From Sipunculus nudus (lineage: Eukaryota; Annelida; Sipuncula; Golfingiida; Sipunculidae), in the NCBI GenBank assembly GCA_026874595.1, contig CM049320.1:360001-424000 (forward strand): a stretch of 64,000 bases of DNA, read 5' to 3'. Of this stretch, positions 58,577 to 64,000 are shown piece by piece. Each line of letters opens with the position of its first letter. Positions within the stretch are counted from its first letter, which is position 1. The position numbers and the translations under genes were made by a program. A model generated the notes under the pieces. The model saw only the letters and a list, made by a program, of their open reading frames with translations. It ran no database searches and was not told where the DNA came from.

Positions 58577-61500
58577 CTCAAAAGGTGACCACTTTTTCTA
58601 CTGTTTTCTACTGGATCAAGTCAAACACAGTCATGTGAAGTATTGATAAATTAGTCAACCCTTTTTCTCTTGTGATGGCCAATCAGCTGTAACAGGTTAA
58701 TCACAGATACAAAGTCTAATCTCTGAGAATGTTCATGTTTTTTAAATGCACTTTTTTACAGGATCAGTATTGCTGGAGGCAGTATACACACACAGAATTT
58801 ACATTTCATTGACAGATTGTGACTGGTCGGTTAATTTAATTTACTTGGCATCAAAAATAAATATTAAGTACCTGCATGTAAACCTAATTCTTTATTTTCT
58901 TCTAGCACATTAATTTCTCATTTTTGCATACTTTCATTAACATGTATCTCAGCCCTGTTTATAAACATATACAGACAGATGCCAGGGGATAGCATGCAAT
59001 ACAGCAGGATTCCAGACCTGGGTTAATATGGAAATGCATTTTAAAATGTCTCATTAAGAAAGCAGGGGGGGGGGGGGGTTGAGTCATAAATTCTTTTGCA
59101 TTAAGTTTAAGTAATTGTAACATTGTAGATGCACTTGAGTGTGAAAACATTTGAATTTCAAATATGAATACATAATTTATAAAGTGTTTGCTTGTAAAAA
59201 CGTGAAAAAAAATTTTACTCTAAGAATCATGATTGCAAAATTTTTTTAAATAATGTGTCCTGCCATAAAAGGTTTTATTCGCACCATAGATGAAGTTATT
59301 CACCAGAGTATATACATAAAGCTCTGAATAACAGGAGTAAAGCAGTGTCAAAATCCAAATCCATTTGTATATATGTGCATTTGAATTTGCTCCTGACTTA
59401 TAGGAGGCATTTGCATTAACATATACTGAACAAGTTTCTTTAAAACCCACCCCTAATTATTGACTGTCCATTAAGAAAACACCATGAGAAACACTAATTT
59501 TTATCAAAAATCTAGTTACAGATCAACATTTCATTGTCCAGAGCATGATGTACATGTAATAGCTAAAAAAAATATTGAAGATAGAAAAATGCTAAGTCAT
59601 TGTGTGTGGGGGGGGGGGAGGGTGCATTCTCTAAGTGTAGTGAGTTAGAGGACTTGAAAGTGGTGGAAGGGAATTGGTGTTGGATTGGGCTTCCCCCACG
59701 CACGATATGGAAAATTTTGAAAAGATAAAACATATAAAATATGCATTTTCATTGCAGGATATCAACCATTTTCCCACATGCTGCACCAAAGCAAAATTAC
59801 CAAATAGGCCTATTGAATTACAGAATGATGTTCTGAATTTACTGTCTCACTATAAAATGAATAGCATTTTATTATATTCTCTTATCTCTAAAAATTACAT
59901 AATACTGACCTAAAATGCTATACACACCTGTTTTGAGAAATGAAGTCCCAGTTTATTTTTTTCATGAGGCATGTAGACTGAGAAGAAATACAAAGGGTGG
60001 CTCCAAAGCCTATGCATTTAGTAGGTAGCATACATGTATGTAGGAACAAGTGAATGGAGGTTTGATATACAACTCACTATTAGCATGCAGGTCTAATACT
60101 GCTGATTGATTAACAGTGACATGTACAAAAATTCTTGATTTTGACTCTGCAGTTCTTGCAGATTCTTGGAATGAATCACATGAACTTTGGAATTTCCAGC
60201 TGACCCGGCGATGCTGAGTCACAGCTAAACAAAGATAGTATTTACATAAAAAAAAGTACCAGTGACTCATCACAGTTTGTTTGGTATAGAATATGAAATC
60301 AATATACTCAGTATGAGACAGTAATAAGCACGATAGAAGTGTATATGTACAACATATAGGGCTAGTGTGCTTTAAATGGTTTTATTGTCAACTGGTTGAG
60401 TTGAAGATATAGATCAATTTTAAGAATTTTTAGAATTAAGGAAGGAAACAATCAAAATGGTCACATTCAGGATTATCAATATTTTATACTCTTTTAAGTA
60501 TTATAGTCTGAACCACCGTTAGGTGCCCATTGAAATCTGATGATTATTTTCTCAATCTTAAAATTGATTCAACAGTTTGACACTAAAGCTGATGAGGGAC
60601 CAAAGGCGTTTAGAAGATGAGATGTAAAACTACATAACAAAATCAAACATTTATATTCTGCAACCTTCCCGTTCTGATGAACCAAATGGCCAAGTGACCT
60701 GGTGTCTATCATTGGTTGGCAGCCTCACTTTGACAGTTATATTTTTTAGAATATTTATAACACTAAACTATCAATCAAAGCATTTAAATGTATGTGTTTG
60801 AGCATGTGACCAGTAGCCTTGACCTTCATCAATGGCGTTGAGTTGTGGAAAAAATACTGTTTTCTCAGATATTGATTTTATACTTAATTACTGAAATATT
60901 ATACAAGGTATTGATTTGGTTTCATTCCAGTTACTGAGGCCTATTTCTCGATCATTCCTCTATTGCAGTTTAGTTTTTGGAACTGATATGTTAATTTAAG
61001 AAAAGATTCACAATTTTCACTTGGTGCCCGACTGTGGAACAGACTGTATTGATCAATTTATACCGAGTGGCACCCTGAGGTTTTGTAGGTATACATACTC
61101 ATGGAAAGAACTTGTTCTTGCTGACGACAGTTAACTTCTTCCTGATTCATTGCAATGTGTACTTTATCAAAGGTTAACTATGATTCAGTCTAATCTACTT
61201 GCAGATACTTGTTGTATATAAAAAGGTGTGTGTTCACTCTGTGCACTTCGATGGTGCGGGGGATTTAAACATTCTGATAACAAGAAATGTGCATTCCAAG
61301 AAATATAAGCCTCCGGAATGTGGGGGTCTCTATTGAGGAAGGCTCCCAAAACCCTGTTTGCATTCACTTATTCAGCCCATATTCCCTGGTCAATTCGTGC
61401 ATAATTGACTGTACATTTGTGAATATCCTTTGATGAAGTTCCTGAATCTTGATCATGTGTTGGATCCACACCAAAATCTAATCACTCCCAAAATACCCGG

Positions 61501-63488
61501 AAAATTTCATGAGATTCTGTTCATGATTGCATAAGTTATGTTGTGAACAAACTGACACAAACACACTAGAATTTTTCCTTTGGATAAAATACAACAAAAC
61601 AGCAGTTTAAGTTTTAAATCACTAAATTGCTGAAAGTCTGTCTGAATTTGGAATGATTATTATTTATAGGCAAAAACATGATCATATTGCCAGTCAATGG
61701 GGGTATGCGCTTTACTAAAGATATGGAGGGTTGCAATATACTCAACTTCACCAGAGCTTAACTGCCTGCATCTCCTTATATACAAAGACCCTGGCTACTA
61801 ACTCAGTGACTTGCCTGTAAGAGCCATAGAATGGGGTCTACACCCTAGGCCCACCACCTATAGCTTGATGAGGGATTCTGTGCCCCCACTTAGATCCCTT
61901 GTGCCACCTACATCATCATCCTGCACTTATTGGTAAATCCACTTGTAGTGAAGGGGGGGTGATTCTGTTTACAGGTAAATGGAATATCCTACAACATGAA
62001 CGGGGATGAATATAAATAAACTCCTGGCTGGGGCAATTATAGTAATATTTGTTAAATTCATTGCAATTGTGAATTCTTTGTAGTCATTATTCCCATATTG
62101 GTGATTTGAAAACTGTCTCGGGATGGCAGATCAAACATCAATATAAAAAAAAATTGTGACTTTGTTGTTTAGATAAAAACAAAAATGTGACCAGTTTGCC
62201 AAATAGTCACATTCAAACTGAAAACACATAATTTTACAACCATCAGAATTTTAAATATAAGCTTTACAGGGCAGTGAATATACATGGTAAATTTTTTAGA
62301 TATTTTAACAGAAGCAATGCAAATAAAATCATTTGGGTCTTGACCCTGATATTCAGGGTTTCAGATAAATTAATGGTGGGAAGAAAACCTTTTCCCCACA
62401 GATGTTATGACTTCAATGAGTTGGGAATCATAAGATGATATATATGCAGCCAAGCTGCTGGAATTTTCCGTATTCTGTCATAGATGACCTGTTGCTTAGC
62501 TGCTCTGGAGTGGTCCTGCCATATGTTTGTTCTCATTATATGTCTGCATAGATCAAGCGTACCCAGTTTATTACTTTAATTTTTCTCTCTCTTGTCATTC
62601 AAAAACAGGTTATCAAATAATTTTACCTTCATTGGAAATGTCTGCAAAATTTCAAGAGCTGGTCTTTTTTCCCTTTATTTAAAGAGATTCTTGCTTTCTA
62701 CTTGACCCGACCAGATTATATATATTTCAAAGATTATCTCTTGATTTCCTGTTCAAGTATTCAGACTTGAGCTTGTTCTGCCTACTGATTTGTTACAAAA
62801 TTAGATATAATTAGGTAAAAAAAACTAAAATTGTTGGTTTCTCAGGCACAATGCATTATTCTTGACCCCCTGCATGCATAAAAATTTATTCATTTTGGTT
62901 TTCAGTAGAAATCTACCAATGTACCAATTCCAGCAGGTAGAATATTTAAGAAACAATTGTAAAATTTGGATAAAATTTCACTTTATTATGTTGTATTTTT
63001 ACCTGTTCAGCTAAACAATACTGTTATTGTCATGCTGTCCCTTGCATGACCATGTGGAATTTTTATTAAAAATAATACAAAGGTACAAATAGTGCACCTG
63101 CCTATACTGATTTCATGTAAAAGTGTCTGAGAAACATACATTCATTTATTTACTTATATTGTTCAGTCTAAAAAGGCAAAACTATAAAGGTTCAATATTC
63201 TTACATATTGTATGTATATAAGCATGCTCGCCAAATGTAGTTGCTTATTATTTCTGGGGGGAAATTGGGCTTATACAACATGCACACGCAAAATTTTAAA
63301 GAAATAAAACAAAACTTTTACTGGGATATAATTTATCATGACTGCATATTATTGTTAAAGTTATAAATTAAATAAAATATACATACCAGGCTAGGTAAGA
63401 TTGTCTTCTGTTTAAAGTGAAGAACCCACAGGATGTGATTGACATGGTCAAAAATCAAACACCAGTGAGGTTAGCAGGTGCAGGGGGT
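58577..63488. other. Intronic or intergenic DNA without recognised genes
   Basis: No exon identified. G-runs lie near 59067, 59610 and 61956. Short frames at 59220-59450, 59674-59913 and 60010-60273 do not resemble known proteins. A dispersed repeat occurs at 61420-61570. Confidence 0.45.
61420..61570 (-). repeat. Dispersed repeat, copy 2 (inverted)
   Basis: On the minus strand it reads GTTTGTTCACAACATAACTT then GCAATCATGAACAGAATCTC and ATGAAATTTTCC, matching 44337-44530. Confidence 0.6.
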
Positions 63489-63870
63489 CAGTACAGGGTA
63501 TTGACCCCTCAGTACAGGATATTGACCCCTCAGTACAGGGTATTGACCCCTCAGTACGGGGTATTGGCCCCTCAGTACGGGTATTGGCCCCTCAGTACGG
63601 GGTATTGGCCCCCCAGTACGGGGTATTGACCCCTCAGTACGGGGTATTGGCCCCTCAGTACGGGGTATTGGCCCCTCAGTACAGGGTATTGGCCCCTCAG
63701 TACAGGGTAGTGGCCCCTCAGTACGGGGTACTGACCCCCCAGTACAGGGTACTGACCCCTCAGTACGGGGTACTGACCCCTCAGTACAGGGTACTGGCCC
63801 CTCAGTACAGGGTATTGGCCCCTCAGTATGGGGTATTGACCCCTCAGTACAGGGTATTGACCCCCTTGCT
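63489..63870. repeat. 21-bp minisatellite, about 18 copies
   Basis: The unit is CAGTACAGGGTATTGACCCC plus T, with G/A and GGCC/GACC variants. The period of 21 keeps frames open on both strands (QYRVLTP on plus, RGQYPVL and TEGPIPC on minus). One 20-bp unit near 63580 shifts the phase, which argues against a protein-coding role. Confidence 0.93.
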
Positions 63871-64000
63871 TGCAGCTCCACTGCTCAGATTCGAGAGGGC
63901 GGGGATCGCCGGGGTTAGAAAGTTTCACCCCAGAGGGGCAGAAGGCGGAGTCCTTAGCTGCCTGTGATTGGCCAATAGTCATTGCCCAGCAACTGTAATG
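63871..64000. other. GC-richer segment after the 21-bp array
   Basis: A relatively CpG-rich stretch ends with GATTGGCCAATAG, which holds CCAAT on both strands (63966-63978). It could be promoter-proximal DNA of a gene beyond the window; too little is visible. Confidence 0.35.

Noticed and set aside
63471-63982. Repeat proteins encoded by the 21-bp array
   Set aside because: Open on several frames of both strands for the same trivial reason, and one 20-bp unit shifts the frame.

Overview
The window looks like nuclear DNA of an animal, most likely a marine invertebrate and probably a bivalve mollusc. The sequence shows AT-rich non-coding DNA, spliced-gene signals, LTR retrotransposons, TIR elements, a tRNA-derived SINE and very large tandem arrays. 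The mollusc assignment is inference: it rests on remembered similarity of several repeats to common bivalve repeats and was not tested by a search. There are no bacterial operons, CRISPR arrays or rRNA genes.

Layout. 1-3980: three tandem-repeat blocks (21/22 bp, about 77 bp, 48 bp). 6372-16380: a decayed Ty3/Gypsy element (A, plus strand), split inside its protease by a second decayed Gypsy element (B, minus strand, 7576-14191). B itself carries a 2.5-kb TIR element (10987-13508). 16619-25059: a young, nearly complete Gypsy element (C) with 740-bp LTRs, a gag gene ending in a consensus -1 frameshift heptamer, and a pol with one nonsense codon and three frame breaks. 25520-25788: a small GC-rich MITE. 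26396-31025: a 4.6-kb giant palindrome (foldback-like element), interrupted on its left arm by a 1.1-kb repeat.

32.5-33.8 kb: the only convincing host gene. It has a TATA box, a non-coding first exon with a good donor, and a coding exon for about 122 residues of a disordered N-terminus ending at GAG|GTAGGT. No further exon was recognised, so the remaining 30 kb may be its intron or intergenic DNA. That part holds a pogo-like MITE in a (TA)n tract (35294-36324), a 64-bp minisatellite apparently grown from a SINE (38783-39664), a hAT-like element with a perfect 8-bp target duplication (40279-43060), an intact SINE (43181-43430), a 7.7-kb 97-bp array with higher-order structure (48418-56163), a 34-bp array (56735-58576) and a 21-bp array (63489-63870).

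The mobile elements do not form a pathway. The window is a record of nested insertion: A was hit by B, B by the TIR element, and C landed just beyond A. Element C is the only one whose parts are complete enough to describe as a working plan: LTR, primer site, gag, frameshift, protease-RT-RNase H-integrase.
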